DNA of 64,000 nucleotides from Nitrospinae bacterium bin107. GTDB lineage: Bacteria; UBA8248. Below, piece by piece: positions 28,082 to 37,127 of the stretch (its first letter is position 1; every line of letters starts with the position of its first letter). Both the position numbers and the translations under genes were made by a program. The notes beneath the pieces were generated by a model, which saw nothing but the letters and a program-made list of their open reading frames with translations, was not told the origin of the DNA and searched no databases. The stretch spans positions 1 through 64,000 of the forward strand of contig MPNJ01000006.1 in NCBI GenBank assembly GCA_002238965.1, given 5' to 3'.

Positions 28082-28120
28082 AAACGAAAAAGCGCCCCGC
28101 AGCAAATGCCGCGGGGCGCC
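28082..28120 (-). terminator. Rho-independent terminator after the ParB-like gene
   Basis: On the minus strand a 9-bp GC stem (GCGCCCCGC/GCGGGGCGC, 28092-28100 with 28111-28119) is followed at once by a T-run (28082-28091). It lies between the stop of the ParB-like gene (28141) and the start of the GHKL ATPase gene (28058), so it should end most parB transcripts and leave the downstream operon partly independent. Confidence 0.75.
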
Positions 28121-28140
28121 GTTCTGGACGTGTTTGCGGG

Positions 28141-30402
28141 TCAGTCCCCGCGCAGGAACTCCGGGATATCGGTCCCTTCGCCGTTCACGGCGTCGAATCC
28201 CTGCACGATCACCCTCGGGCTTCCGTCCGCGGTGGGGACCGCGTTCATCGCGTCGATCACCTGGGCGAGGTCCCCGCCCGCCGGAGTGTCGCCGCCGGCG
28301 GTATCGTCTGCGGCGGGGCCGGATTCCGCGTCGGAGGCCTCTTCATCGACGGCTTCCGGTCCGGGCTCTTCGGCCGGCGGATCGTCCTCCACGGCCTCCT
28401 CCACCCGGCCCGTATCGAAGGGCGCGAAGCCGGGCGGCGTCCAGGCGATTGCGGCGGCGTGCGCCCTTTCTTTCAGTCCTTCGGGCGGGTCGGCGGCGAA
28501 GGCTTCTTCCATCGCGCGGGCCAGATCCGCCTTTTTGTACTTCGCGCGGGCGGAGGCCCAGATGGGACCCAGGGTCGCGCGCGCAACGGCGAGGATGCGG
28601 TCTTTCGTGATGCGCGACCAGAACATCGCGGCGCCGGGCCGCACGTGCTTCGCGAAGTCGATATCGAGCCTGGCGACCGTGGCCTCGAATTCGGGCCGGG
28701 CATCGGGCTCGAAGGCAAGCTGGCCCTTGAGCGCCCGTGCGACGGCCGCCGCGAACAGGGCCTGTTTCTCTACGAGGGGGAGCGCCCGCATCTTCGCGAA
28801 GGACTCGCCCTCGTCTTCGACTTCCATCCAGTCGAGGGAGAGGCCCGAGCGATCTTCGAGCATGGCTTCGCCAGGGCTCCAGGCGGTGAAGTCCTCGTCG
28901 TTTGCCCGCGACGGCGGCCGGTCGGATGTCTCTTTGAAAACGATATCCAGGGCTTCGGTCCGGAAGCCGTCCGAGAAGGCGGCACGGGCGAACTGGAAGA
29001 GCGTCAGGTCGAAGGCCGCCTCGAAGTCCCCCGACAAGTGCGCCTTGACGAGCGTCGTTCGGACCGCGCGCAAATCGTCGGCGAGTCCGATCCCGATCCC
29101 CGTCTCCTTGCGGACCTTCGCGCGCGGGTCGGGGGGCGCCGCGAGCGGCGCGTCCACGCGGCCCGGATCGGCGCCGTTCGCCTCGCCCGCGTTCGTGCGC
29201 TCGGGCATGTCCTCGGGCCTCACGAGTCCCTCGACTATCTTAAGCCCGCCGTCATGGCCGATTGTCGCGATACAGCCCGCCAACTTGTAGTCACCCGGGA
29301 GGAACGCGGCCCGCGCGCTAACGGCCTCATCGATCGCACGGAGGCGCGACTCGATCCCTTTGGCCTCACAGGCGTGTTCCTCGGTCCACTCGTCGTCATC
29401 CAGATCTGCGAACTCATCTTGGCGGATGCGCAGGCTCTCCCGTTCGCTCTTCTCCTCATCGGTGGGAGCGCCCGGCTCGGGGCTTATCCGCCCGAACGTC
29501 GAGACTGCGCTCCAGTCGGCCTCGAGCACCGCCTCGGCCCAATTCCAGCGCTTCTCGAGTTCTTCCGCCGCTTCCCGGAGTTTTTCCGTCGCGAGTTTAT
29601 TCAGGAGCACGGGGTCGTCGAACCATATTCCCCGGGCGTCCTCTTCCGCGAACAGGTCACGCGTGAGCGTCCCGCCAGCCGCCTCGTAGGCTTCTTCGCC
29701 CACGAAACGCGCCACGGCCGCGACGGCGGGCACCCTCTCCTCCGTCAGCTTGCCCCTCACCTGCCAGCCGCTCGGGCGGTAGCCCTGGGCTTTCACCTGC
29801 TCCCAGACCATCCTCTGGCGGGCGTGGTCGGTCGTGACGGTGAAGGCTTTCAGGGTGTCCAGGTCCATCTCCCCTGCCCGGTAGGCGTCGAGCAGCTCGG
29901 GCGCGGCGCCGCCGAGACTCAGGCGCTGTTCGACCAGGCGCTCCGTCATGCCGAAGCGCGCCGCGATCGCGGATACGGAGACCCCCCCTTCGGCGAGACC
30001 GGCGAACGCGACGACCTGGTCGGCGGGGTGCATGGCGACACGCACCACGTTCTCGGCGAGCGATAGTTCTCCTGCGTTTTCATGAGCCTCGGTCACCCGG
30101 CAGGGCACGGGGTGGTCAGGGTCGAGGACGCCCTCTTCCACGAGGGCCTTCATGGCGGCGAGGCGGCGTCCGCCGGCGACCACGGCGCAGCGATCGGTCG
30201 GAGCCTGTCCCGGACCCGATCCGGGGTCACCGCCGGGGTGTTCTACCCTGACGAGCAGGTTCTCCAGCAGGTCGTGGGCCGCAATGGAGGCCTTGAGCTC
30301 CTCGAAGGCGGCCGGGTCGGCCGGCGTCTTTCTGACGTTCTCCGGTGCGAGTTCCAGCCGGTTCAACGGAATGGAGCGGATAAGCGGTTCAACCTGAGCC
30401 AT
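28141..30402 (-). CDS. ParB/RepB/Spo0J-family protein with long C-terminal extension
   Basis: A 753-residue protein. The N-terminal ~110 residues are a ParB nuclease-like (CTP-binding) domain: IPLNRLELAPENVRKTPADP, VVAGGRRLAAMKAL and ELSLAENVVRVAMHPADQVVAF (the ENxxR patch). A helix-turn-helix region follows (VSVSAIAARFGMTERLVEQRLSLG). The long C-terminal part is acidic and unassigned, far longer than in chromosomal ParB (about 300 residues). No ParA partner is adjacent. These large ParB-like proteins belong to ICE and plasmid maintenance modules, with roles in partition, transcription or DNA processing. ATG 30402 follows AGGAGG at 7-8 nt. Confidence 0.82.
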   Translation of the reverse strand: MAQVEPLIRSIPLNRLELAPENVRKTPADPAAFEELKASIAAHDLLENLLVRVEHPGGDPGSGPGQAPTDRCAVVAGGRRLAAMKALVEEGVLDPDHPVPCRVTEAHENAGELSLAENVVRVAMHPADQVVAFAGLAEGGVSVSAIAARFGMTERLVEQRLSLGGAAPELLDAYRAGEMDLDTLKAFTVTTDHARQRMVWEQVKAQGYRPSGWQVRGKLTEERVPAVAAVARFVGEEAYEAAGGTLTRDLFAEEDARGIWFDDPVLLNKLATEKLREAAEELEKRWNWAEAVLEADWSAVSTFGRISPEPGAPTDEEKSERESLRIRQDEFADLDDDEWTEEHACEAKGIESRLRAIDEAVSARAAFLPGDYKLAGCIATIGHDGGLKIVEGLVRPEDMPERTNAGEANGADPGRVDAPLAAPPDPRAKVRKETGIGIGLADDLRAVRTTLVKAHLSGDFEAAFDLTLFQFARAAFSDGFRTEALDIVFKETSDRPPSRANDEDFTAWSPGEAMLEDRSGLSLDWMEVEDEGESFAKMRALPLVEKQALFAAAVARALKGQLAFEPDARPEFEATVARLDIDFAKHVRPGAAMFWSRITKDRILAVARATLGPIWASARAKYKKADLARAMEEAFAADPPEGLKERAHAAAIAWTPPGFAPFDTGRVEEAVEDDPPAEEPGPEAVDEEASDAESGPAADDTAGGDTPAGGDLAQVIDAMNAVPTADGSPRVIVQGFDAVNGEGTDIPEFLRGD

Positions 30403-31178
30403 ATGAATATCCTCCTGTAGATGAGATAGGAACGTACCGGGAACCCTCTCGGACCTTCCCGGCTTCGCCCTCGCCCCGCCCGGCTCGGCCTCTTGGCGGG
30501 GAGAAGCAAGGCTTAAGGAATTGAGCAATGAATCGCTACTCAGGCTTCAGGTCCTTCGTTGTCGGTGAGGTTCATCGAGGGGTGAAGGCTTACGAATAGT
30601 AGTGCGGGCCGGTATACCTTCTCGCCACCTTCTTAGCCGGTTGGACTCATGTTGAGAGCTGCGATGGTGTCTGCGCCCGATCAGATTGGATAGAGGAACT
30701 TGTTGCTCGACTTGATTGAGGGCGACGGCCCCGAGACAAATAACTAAGTCGTACGTTCTAATACGCTGTGGGGTTTCAGTCGCTACCGGCGAGTCCACAG
30801 ATAATGTCTATCAGAATCGAAACGGCTCACAAAACTCGGTCCTGATGACATGTCCAGCATCCTCAGCGCTACTTTCGGCATAGAGTTGACATGTTTCGGT
30901 GAACATCTTCTGGTTGTTCGTAGGAGGAGTTCTGATGGCAAAATTCAGTCTCCTTAAGGGTTGTCGCCCCAGCGGCATCGACCACTAATCCATCTATGAC
31001 TTTTGGGTGAAGATATGATCGTTCCGACATCCTCTGCAGGGGATGGTCGATGAGTGGTATGGTGATTTGGCGGGGAGAGTAGCGTATTTGCGTCGCTATT
31101 GAGTGTCCATTGATGCAGGACCTCAATATCTGTCTTTCAACAAAATACTCACTCAGATGCTTTGATAGGAGTCATGGG
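30403..31178. other. Junction region between ICE backbone and CBASS cargo
   Basis: About 780 bases with no supported gene. Composition changes from GC-rich (up to about 30500) to more AT-rich, marking the boundary between backbone and CBASS cargo. Minus-strand frames around 30550-30800 and 30870-31126 have no ribosome sites and unnatural composition; they may be decayed coding sequence downstream of the effector gene. Confidence 0.4.
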
Positions 31179-32258
31179 CTACTGGACAAGTTCTGGTTTT
31201 TCGATGCCACTCACGGGCATTCTGATGCCCCACGGGTATGGTGGCGTTTCCTCGCGTTGGTATTGGTAAGCGGTTATTTCCGGTAAGTTGCGCTTATCGT
31301 AAAGCCTCCCAAACCGGAACACCACGCTGTTCTGTGCTGCCAGAAAGAGATGGACGTGCTTGACGCCGTGATTGCCAAACGCAATGACCAAGTCCAGAAA
31401 CTGTTGCCCCAATGCTTTCTGCTTATCTTCGGACCAATGGCAGTCAGGTGAGCCGGATGCCAACACCATTTCCACGACTGGCATATCGACGACTTTCTCT
31501 CTCACGCCAGAGATATCAACGCGATAGGACACCGAGACTGCCAGTGCAATTTCCATCGGACATGACTGAACAGCATCATTGCCAATAATCGTGAAACGCT
31601 CGCCGTCGTCGTCGCCATCCAGCACTCGCCACTTTTCTGTATGCCGATCCCAGTCCATCACGACGATTGGGCCTTCGTCGTCCATGAGTACACCCGTAAG
31701 GAATGTGAAAGGAACGGATGCCAATCCTCCGTAGACGTAGGTGATATCGCGCCGGTCATGGTCGCTCTCCCGGCGTTTAAGATCGTTGGGGAGAGAAATG
31801 AGCTTGTCGAGCGCAGCGCGAGGATCGATGATAACGCCGTCCTTCACCTGCTGTCGCAGGTCTAATGGCACTTGGTCACGGTGGCCTTCCAGCTTCTCTG
31901 GCAGGGCCTCATGGAGCGGAGTGCCACCTGTATCTCTCAGTCCACGGGCCTCAACGACAATGACTTTCTTCCGTAAGATTCGCTTTTGGTCAGTTCTGTA
32001 CCAGACGAAGGCGAAAACAAAGAGGCCAATAGCAAGTAGCAACAGGCAGTAACTGATCAGGGTCGGAGTACCACCTTCGCTGTCGAAGCGTATCGAGAAC
32101 GGGCCATACTGAGTCGGAATCGAAACCGAGAATGCCCATCCGGCGATCAGTAGGAATAGGAGGGCTATACCGCCCCTCACTAGATACACGGCTGGATGAC
32201 GTGGACGAAACAGCCAGTCGGTAAAAGACCGGATGAAATGGTTGGCATGGTTCTTCAT
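31179..32258 (-). CDS. CBASS effector, two transmembrane segments plus SAVED domain (Cap14-like)
   Basis: A 359-residue protein with two N-terminal membrane helices (about 26-45, VRGGIALLFLLIAGWAF; about 66-86, LISYCLLLLAIGLFVFAFVWY) and a C-terminal SAVED domain, the cyclic-oligonucleotide sensor of CBASS. SAVED features include FTIIGNDAVQSCPMEIALAVS, a conserved-looking acidic core and the family's typical end HVHLFLAAQNSVVFRFGRLY. On binding the second messenger made by the adjacent CD-NTase it should oligomerise and disrupt the inner membrane, killing the infected cell. It starts 12 bp after the CD-NTase stop. Published 2TM-SAVED effectors are called Cap14; the symbol is not assigned because the subtype was judged by eye. 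Confidence 0.8.
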   Translation of the reverse strand: MKNHANHFIRSFTDWLFRPRHPAVYLVRGGIALLFLLIAGWAFSVSIPTQYGPFSIRFDSEGGTPTLISYCLLLLAIGLFVFAFVWYRTDQKRILRKKVIVVEARGLRDTGGTPLHEALPEKLEGHRDQVPLDLRQQVKDGVIIDPRAALDKLISLPNDLKRRESDHDRRDITYVYGGLASVPFTFLTGVLMDDEGPIVVMDWDRHTEKWRVLDGDDDGERFTIIGNDAVQSCPMEIALAVSVSYRVDISGVREKVVDMPVVEMVLASGSPDCHWSEDKQKALGQQFLDLVIAFGNHGVKHVHLFLAAQNSVVFRFGRLYDKRNLPEITAYQYQREETPPYPWGIRMPVSGIEKPELVQ

Positions 32259-32270
32259 GTGTGCGCATCC

Positions 32271-33809
32271 CTATTGGATGTTAACGATGAACTGACCACT
32301 GCGGGCGGCGAGGAGGTTGTTCTTGACGATAAAGCACTCGATGCTGTGCTGGCCAGTATATAAAGTATTCTCCTTCCGCATCAGCTTGCCAGCTGTAATG
32401 ATGGTCTCGTCGAACCCGCCACGAAGTCCGCCTGCGCTTTCAGCCTCCCGTCCGGTGTTCACCACCTGCCAGTAAACCTTGTATGGCTTCGGCACGTTCG
32501 TGTCCGCTTCGAACCTAAGGTTTGCGTGCTTGGTCAGCGCCGATCCATTACTAGCAAATTCATGCGGTCGAAACCCGTTGCGATCAACAATTGCGCGCTT
32601 AATCTGTACATCCCCTTGTGTCACTAGATCCCATGGTGGACGTTGCCGATGTGACGGGTTAAGAATGCTCTTCGCTGCCGATCCTAGACTGGAAAACAGC
32701 GTCTTGAGCGCACCACCCCTGATGCTCTGTCGGTGCGCCTGAGCAGCTTCAATCAGGCGTTTGCCGAAGTGCGGCTGGAGGCCTGCGAGAGCGGAGTCGC
32801 GGCTCATAGCTGCAGCCGCATTGGCGAAGTCAGTGCGCACCTGTTCGAGCCAGTCATAGAAGGCACGTTTGCGCTCGGGGTACTGCTGCCACCTGTCCGC
32901 AAAGTTTTCGGCGGGGTCCGCCGGATTTGCGATCCACGCCACACCGTCGCGGTCTTCAATGAAGCTGTCCATATGTTGCAGGATGTTGTAGAGCGTGCCG
33001 ACGAGGGACGTTTCCTGCTGATACGCATTCGCCGCCAACGTGGTCAGGATGATTGAGATCGGTTTATCGTCAGGATGATCCACAAACATCATATCGCGGT
33101 GCCGTTTTAGGATCTGAATGGCGTACTGGAGCGGTGTCCGCACTTCGTATTCGGGTATGTCCTCGACGCTCGCACGCGCCTCCATTGCAAGCATCTGACG
33201 GCGCGCGTTAAACACTTCGGCCATACGCGAATGGAACCAGTTGCTGTAGCCCTTCGGGTTGCTGTGCGGCCAATCCTCCGAAATCTGGCGGTACATTGGA
33301 TGTTCTCGGTCGGTAATCGCGATGGCCGTCTCCGACCACTGCGTTGAAAGCCCGCTTTGTTCGAGCAAAAGCCGCTTGCGGACGGCGTCTGGAATCGCGA
33401 CGAGGGTATCCAAGTGGAATTGCGCGCTGTCGGCGTAGTTCAGCGTCCAGCATCGCCGACCTTCTTCGGGTTCGTCCAGCTTGTGGGCTTCGGCATACGC
33501 CGCGAGTTCGTAACCCAAGTCGGCCTTTAGCTGCGCTTGAGTCTGTAGGGCCTTTGATGCGGACACCTCGCAGACGAGGTCCACGTCGTAATCCTCGGCG
33601 TCCGAAATGGGACGGATCGCTGTGCCAAGTTGGAAAGAGCCCTGGATATATACTTGAGGATTGGCACTGCGTAGGGTGGAAGTCTCCCTCTGCAGCCAGT
33701 CACCCACTGATTTGTAACTGCGCTCCGCCGCTTCATAACGGTTTGGCGGAATTTGAAGGGATTCCGCTAAGTCTTCTAGCAGCTCTTCGATGTGTTTTGG
33801 TACCCTCAT
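32271..33809 (-). CDS. CD-NTase (cGAS/DncV-like nucleotidyltransferase) of CBASS
   Basis: A 512-residue enzyme that makes cyclic di- or trinucleotides. Polymerase-beta fold motifs are complete: QGSFQLGTAIRP (Gly57-Ser58), EDYDVDLV (Asp75, Asp77) and FHLDTLVAIP (Asp134). The C-terminal ~110 residues (RNGFRPHEFASNGSAL, KPYKVYWQVVNTGREAESAG, YTGQHSIECFIVKNN) fit the AG/SMODS-associated C-terminal sensor domain seen in several CD-NTase clades. SAVED effectors usually respond to cyclic trinucleotides, so a cA3-type product is inferred. ATG 33809 is chosen from the conserved N-terminus and AAGGAGAG upstream; the frame is open to 33992 through the DUF2188 gene by chance. No Cap2/Cap3 or HORMA/TRIP13 genes are present. 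Confidence 0.88.
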   Translation of the reverse strand: MRVPKHIEELLEDLAESLQIPPNRYEAAERSYKSVGDWLQRETSTLRSANPQVYIQGSFQLGTAIRPISDAEDYDVDLVCEVSASKALQTQAQLKADLGYELAAYAEAHKLDEPEEGRRCWTLNYADSAQFHLDTLVAIPDAVRKRLLLEQSGLSTQWSETAIAITDREHPMYRQISEDWPHSNPKGYSNWFHSRMAEVFNARRQMLAMEARASVEDIPEYEVRTPLQYAIQILKRHRDMMFVDHPDDKPISIILTTLAANAYQQETSLVGTLYNILQHMDSFIEDRDGVAWIANPADPAENFADRWQQYPERKRAFYDWLEQVRTDFANAAAAMSRDSALAGLQPHFGKRLIEAAQAHRQSIRGGALKTLFSSLGSAAKSILNPSHRQRPPWDLVTQGDVQIKRAIVDRNGFRPHEFASNGSALTKHANLRFEADTNVPKPYKVYWQVVNTGREAESAGGLRGGFDETIITAGKLMRKENTLYTGQHSIECFIVKNNLLAARSGQFIVNIQ

Positions 33810-33828
33810 CGGTAGATGCTCTCCTTCC

Positions 33829-34062
33829 CTAGCCCTTGGGCGGGTAAGGGTCGCCACCGTGGCTGTCACTCCTGGCGATCCGCCCATCCTTGTTGTGGAT
33901 ACGGAACTCGGACCCCTGATTACGGCTGATCTCGCGACCGCGATCGATGGCCTCCCGCTTTGTGTCATGGTGGCTACTGGCGCGACTGGCACCGCCGCGT
34001 TTCACGTCCCAGCCCCCGCTAGTGTTCGGAACGACATGGTGGGTCTTGGGTCTCTTGCTCAT
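33829..34062 (-). CDS. DUF2188 family small protein, first gene of CBASS operon
   Basis: A 77-residue basic protein with the DUF2188 pattern: HHVVPNTSGGWDVKRGGASR, HDTKREAIDRGREISRNQGSEF, IHNKDGRIARSDSHGGDPYPPKG. The family is widespread and uncharacterised. It begins the CBASS operon, 19 bp before the CD-NTase start, with AAGGAGAC upstream of ATG 34062, and is the gene next to the shared promoter facing the CapH-like repressor. Whether it is a functional CBASS component or a passenger cannot be told from the sequence. Confidence 0.75.
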   Translation of the reverse strand: MSKRPKTHHVVPNTSGGWDVKRGGASRASSHHDTKREAIDRGREISRNQGSEFRIHNKDGRIARSDSHGGDPYPPKG

Positions 34063-34083
34063 GTGTTGTCTCCTTGTGTTTAT

Positions 34084-34186
34084 TGAAAATGTATTTCATA
34101 CTATGACGAATTCGTCACTGAACTTGCTGAAAGAAAGCATCCAACAGTAATATCGAATACGTCATATAATAGTATACGGAATCGTA
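34084..34186. promoter_or_regulatory. Divergent CBASS/CapH promoter region with palindromic operators
   Basis: The 124-bp gap between the CBASS operon and the capH-like gene holds a perfect 14-bp palindrome, TGACGAATTCGTCA (34104-34117), a second dyad TGAAAATGTATTTCA (34084-34098), and a TACG-GAAT-CGTA dyad touching the plus-strand start. A -10 box TATAAT (34165-34170) lies 16 nt before ATG 34187, so the repressor mRNA would have a very short leader. The palindromes are candidate binding sites for the XRE-type repressor, letting it control both directions. Confidence 0.6.
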
Positions 34187-34549
34187 ATGGACAAGTCAAC
34201 CAGACCAACCGATATATTCAAAAAGCGGCTACGCGCGGCGCGGGAGTTCAGGGAACTCAGCCAGGGCGAACTAGCGAAGCGTGCGGATCTTCAGGCTTCG
34301 GCCATCTCCCACTTTGAGACAGGAACGCGCAAGCCGTCCTTCGACAATCTGAAGCGCATTGCCGATGCGCTGCGTGTAACGACGGACTATCTGCTTGGAC
34401 GTACCAACGAGATCGATGGCTCAGCTGTCAGCGCCGACCAACTCCATCGGCACTACGCTGGCCTGTCCACCGAATATCAAGAGATGGCCGACAGTTTTAT
34501 TCAGATGCTGGCAAGTAAGGCGAAGAAAAAGAAGCCGAAAGGGGAGTAA
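34187..34549 (+). CDS. capH: CapH-like XRE-family repressor of CBASS
   Basis: A 120-residue protein with an N-terminal XRE helix-turn-helix (FKKRLRAAREFRELSQGELAKRA, SAISHFETGTRKPSFDNLKRIADAL) and a short C-terminal helical, lysine-rich tail (LASKAKKKKPKGE) likely used for oligomerisation or protease recognition. It is transcribed divergently from the CBASS genes and is directly followed (no gap) by an ImmA/IrrE protease gene. This matches the described CapH/CapP pair, in which CapH represses CBASS until CapP cleaves it after DNA damage. The assignment is by architecture and context. Confidence 0.75.
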   Translation: MDKSTRPTDIFKKRLRAAREFRELSQGELAKRADLQASAISHFETGTRKPSFDNLKRIADALRVTTDYLLGRTNEIDGSAVSADQLHRHYAGLSTEYQEMADSFIQMLASKAKKKKPKGE

Positions 34550-35425
34550 ATGTCACGCCGGTCAGACCCGTTTATCAAGGTTCACTGGGAGGCAGCGCGG
34601 CTCCTTAAGGAGTTGGAAATTGACGCGCTCCCTATCAACCCGTTCGAAATCGCCCGTCGACTCGACATTGAGTTACGGCCGTTACCGGCCAATTCCGGTG
34701 GGGCATCCGGCATGCTGGTGCACGTTAGTGGCCAATTCGGCATCTGCTACCCGACACACGTGGACAGCGAAGGCTTTATAAACTTTTCGATCGGACATGA
34801 GATCGGCCACTATTGGCTACCCGGGCATTTGGATTCGGTCTTTGATAAACGCGGCCAGCATGTATCCCATGCCGGCTTCCAGAGTTCCGAACGCTATGAG
34901 CAAGAAGCCGACCAATTCGCGGCGGCGCTGCTAATGCCGACGAAGTTATTCACGGCTGCAGCGAGGCGTGCGGGCGATGGCCTGGAAGCAATCGAGACGC
35001 TGGCCGATGTTTGCGGGACATCTCTGGAGGCAACAGCGATCCGCTGCGCTCAAATCAACCGTGACCCGGTGGCGGTAATCAGAAGCGAAGGCCGAATCGT
35101 CGACTACGCCTTCATGTCTGAGCCCCTGATGGACTTTCCCGACCTAGACTGGATAAGCAAAGGCACACCGCTGCCCACTGGCAGCATTACGGCCACCTTC
35201 AACGCCGACAGAAGCAATGTCGAGTGTGCGGTACGTGCCAGTGGCACGTCCGACCTTCAGGACTGGTTCAGTGGGCCGTACCGACAGGAGGTTGTCGAAG
35301 AAGTAGTTGGCTTGGGCCGTTACGGCAAGACACTCACCGTCCTCACTGGCATGGAGCCGCCGGATGAGATTGAAGACGACGAGGAAGATATTGAAGCGTC
35401 ATGGGCTGTAAGGTTTCGGCGCTGA
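34550..35425 (+). CDS. capP: CapP-like ImmA/IrrE metallopeptidase of CBASS
   Basis: A 291-residue zinc protease. The HExxH motif is GHEIGHYWL (His83, Glu84, His87) and the third ligand is Glu119 in YEQEADQFAAALLMP. The C-terminal ~130 residues, a mixed domain, probably sense the activating signal; in characterised CapP this is single-stranded DNA. ATG 34550 follows the capH stop without a gap, with AAAGGGGAG just upstream. It should cleave the CapH-like repressor and so induce the divergent CBASS operon. Confidence 0.8.
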   Translation: MSRRSDPFIKVHWEAARLLKELEIDALPINPFEIARRLDIELRPLPANSGGASGMLVHVSGQFGICYPTHVDSEGFINFSIGHEIGHYWLPGHLDSVFDKRGQHVSHAGFQSSERYEQEADQFAAALLMPTKLFTAAARRAGDGLEAIETLADVCGTSLEATAIRCAQINRDPVAVIRSEGRIVDYAFMSEPLMDFPDLDWISKGTPLPTGSITATFNADRSNVECAVRASGTSDLQDWFSGPYRQEVVEEVVGLGRYGKTLTVLTGMEPPDEIEDDEEDIEASWAVRFRR

Positions 35426-35710
35426 CGCATGACCCGACTGGCGCTATCCCGCGAAGTCTTAGATGCGAGTCGTTACGGATCAATGCTCGTGTTGACAAGT
35501 AAAGGAAAGCGCTTTTTCGTATCGTCGTTAATTAGATATAACCTACTGTCTGTCAACTAGTTATATAAACGATCTCCTCGCGAAAAAATGTGATATCCAC
35601 ATCATCCTGATTAGGTGGAGGTGCAGGGTCAAACACGACCGGGGAGGGGAATTTTGTGCCGACCGACTGGTGCTTCCGGCGCGAGCTTGCAGCGACGCCT
35701 CCCAATACCC
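35426..35710. other. Intergenic stretch after CapP
   Basis: About 285 bases, AT-rich around 35500-35600, with no supported gene. It separates the CBASS cargo from the recombinase cluster and may contain the end of the imported segment. Confidence 0.4.
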
Positions 35711-35897
35711 CTACAGGATGTCCTCGGCGATACTTGCGGCGATCCGTTCCGCCGTCTCGCGGACCGATTCGCGCGACAGGTGGGCGTAGCGCGCCGTGGT
35801 CTCGACTTGGTTGTGCCCGAGCAGCTTCCCGATCATGGGTAGACTCTCTCCCAGCGCCAGCGCCCTGGACGCGAAGGAGTGGCGCAGGTCATGAAGC
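35711..35897 (-). pseudogene. Tyrosine recombinase C-terminal remnant
   Basis: Reading the minus strand gives LHDLRHSFASRALALGESLPMI, a further KLLGHNQVETTARYAHL stretch and VRETAERIAASIAEDIL before a TAG at 35711. This is the last ~62 residues of an integrase nearly identical in pattern to the end of the intact gene at 35958-37127. Homology stops upstream of HDLRH, so the Arg and Lys part of the active site is missing and the fragment cannot be active. It is the left-most member of a three-copy recombinase cluster. Confidence 0.75.
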
Positions 35898-35957
35898 CGC
35901 AGGGGGAGGCGGTGTTCGCAAGCTTGTGGCCACGACGGAGTGCGCCGTCCACAAGCC

Positions 35958-37127
35958 TCAGGCCCTTATATCGGCCGCGATGCTCACGGCTATGCGCTCC
36001 GCGGTCTCGCGCACCGAGTCCCGCGCGAGGTGCGCGTAGCGAGCCGTGGTCTCGACGTGGGCGTGGCCCAACAGTTTCGCAATCATGGGCAGTCCCTCGC
36101 CCAGGGCCAGCGCCCGGCTGGCGTAGGAATGACGCAGGTCATGAATGCGGACATCGTGGAGACCCGCGCGCGCCCGGACGGCCCGCCAGGCCTCGTCGAG
36201 GTTCCTCAGATGCGCGCCCGGCTTCCTGCCGGGTATGACCCATGGATTGCCGGACAGGCGCGGCAGGCCGGCGAGAAGTGCGGCCGCAGGCGGGGAGAGC
36301 GGGACCACCCTTGCCCCCGTCTTCGTGTCGGGCAGCCTCAGTTCGCTCTCACCCAGGGCCACGTCCTCCCATCTTAATTTCAGTATCTCGCTCTTCCGGC
36401 ACCCGGTCAGCATCAGGAGACGGATGGCCGCCACCGCTGGCGCCGACGCGCCGCCCACCGTCTCGAATTCATCGAGGGTCTTTCCCAGGCGGACGAACTC
36501 TTCATCCGTCAGGAAGCGCTCGCGCCTGCGCCCGGGATACCTGGCGATGGAGCGGCAGGGGTTCAATCCCTCGGGAACGAGTCCCCACGCCCCCGCCAGG
36601 CGGTACATCGAGGACAGGGTGCGGACCGTCAGGTTCGCCGTCGAGGGCGTCTCGTACAGCCGCTGGTGCAGTTCCACCACCTGCGCACGCTCGACCTCCG
36701 CGAGCGGCAGCTTCCCAAAGGCTGGCACGATGTGCTTGTCGACCACCGAGCGGACCAGCGCCTCCGTCCCCGGCTTGCACCGCACCGCGAGGTGTTCTTC
36801 GGAGTAGCGTTTCGCGAGCTCGGCCACACTCGGCCCGTCCTTCGCTCTCATCTGCTCGGGCGCCGGCTCCTCGCCGGCCTTGACCCGGGCGATGATCAAA
36901 GCCGCGCGCCGCCTGGCCTGCTCCGCATTGATCACCCCGTGCCGGCCAACCGCCACACGTTTGGGACCCTCCGGTCCCCGGGCCTGGGCGATATACACCC
37001 TGGCTCCGGTGGGATAGACCCTGACGCCGAAGCCGGTGAGTTCCCCATCCCAGAACACCGTGTCCTTCTCCACCTCGAGCTTCCCGACCGCCCGGCTCGA
37101 TAGCGTTCGATACTTCGGTCTAGCCAC
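35958..37127 (-). CDS. P4-type tyrosine recombinase (second of tandem pair)
   Basis: A 389-residue integrase: N-terminal arm-binding domain (LSSRAVGKLEVEKDTVFWDGELTGFGVRV), core-binding domain (PSVAELAKRYSEEHL), and catalytic residues Arg (TGCRKSEI), Lys (PDTKTGAR), HDLRHSYAS, LLGHAHVETT and Tyr (ARYAHLA). Its start overlaps the end of the upstream recombinase gene by 8 bp, so the two are co-transcribed and probably coupled. It lies at the right end of the ICE with CBASS cargo inside, consistent with an integration/excision role. Confidence 0.88.
   Translation of the reverse strand: MARPKYRTLSSRAVGKLEVEKDTVFWDGELTGFGVRVYPTGARVYIAQARGPEGPKRVAVGRHGVINAEQARRRAALIIARVKAGEEPAPEQMRAKDGPSVAELAKRYSEEHLAVRCKPGTEALVRSVVDKHIVPAFGKLPLAEVERAQVVELHQRLYETPSTANLTVRTLSSMYRLAGAWGLVPEGLNPCRSIARYPGRRRERFLTDEEFVRLGKTLDEFETVGGASAPAVAAIRLLMLTGCRKSEILKLRWEDVALGESELRLPDTKTGARVVPLSPPAAALLAGLPRLSGNPWVIPGRKPGAHLRNLDEAWRAVRARAGLHDVRIHDLRHSYASRALALGEGLPMIAKLLGHAHVETTARYAHLARDSVRETAERIAVSIAADIRA

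Noticed and set aside
32271-33992. CD-NTase with a 61-residue N-terminal extension
   Set aside because: The extension is antisense to the DUF2188 coding frame composition and has no ribosome site; ATG 33809 fits the family N-terminus.
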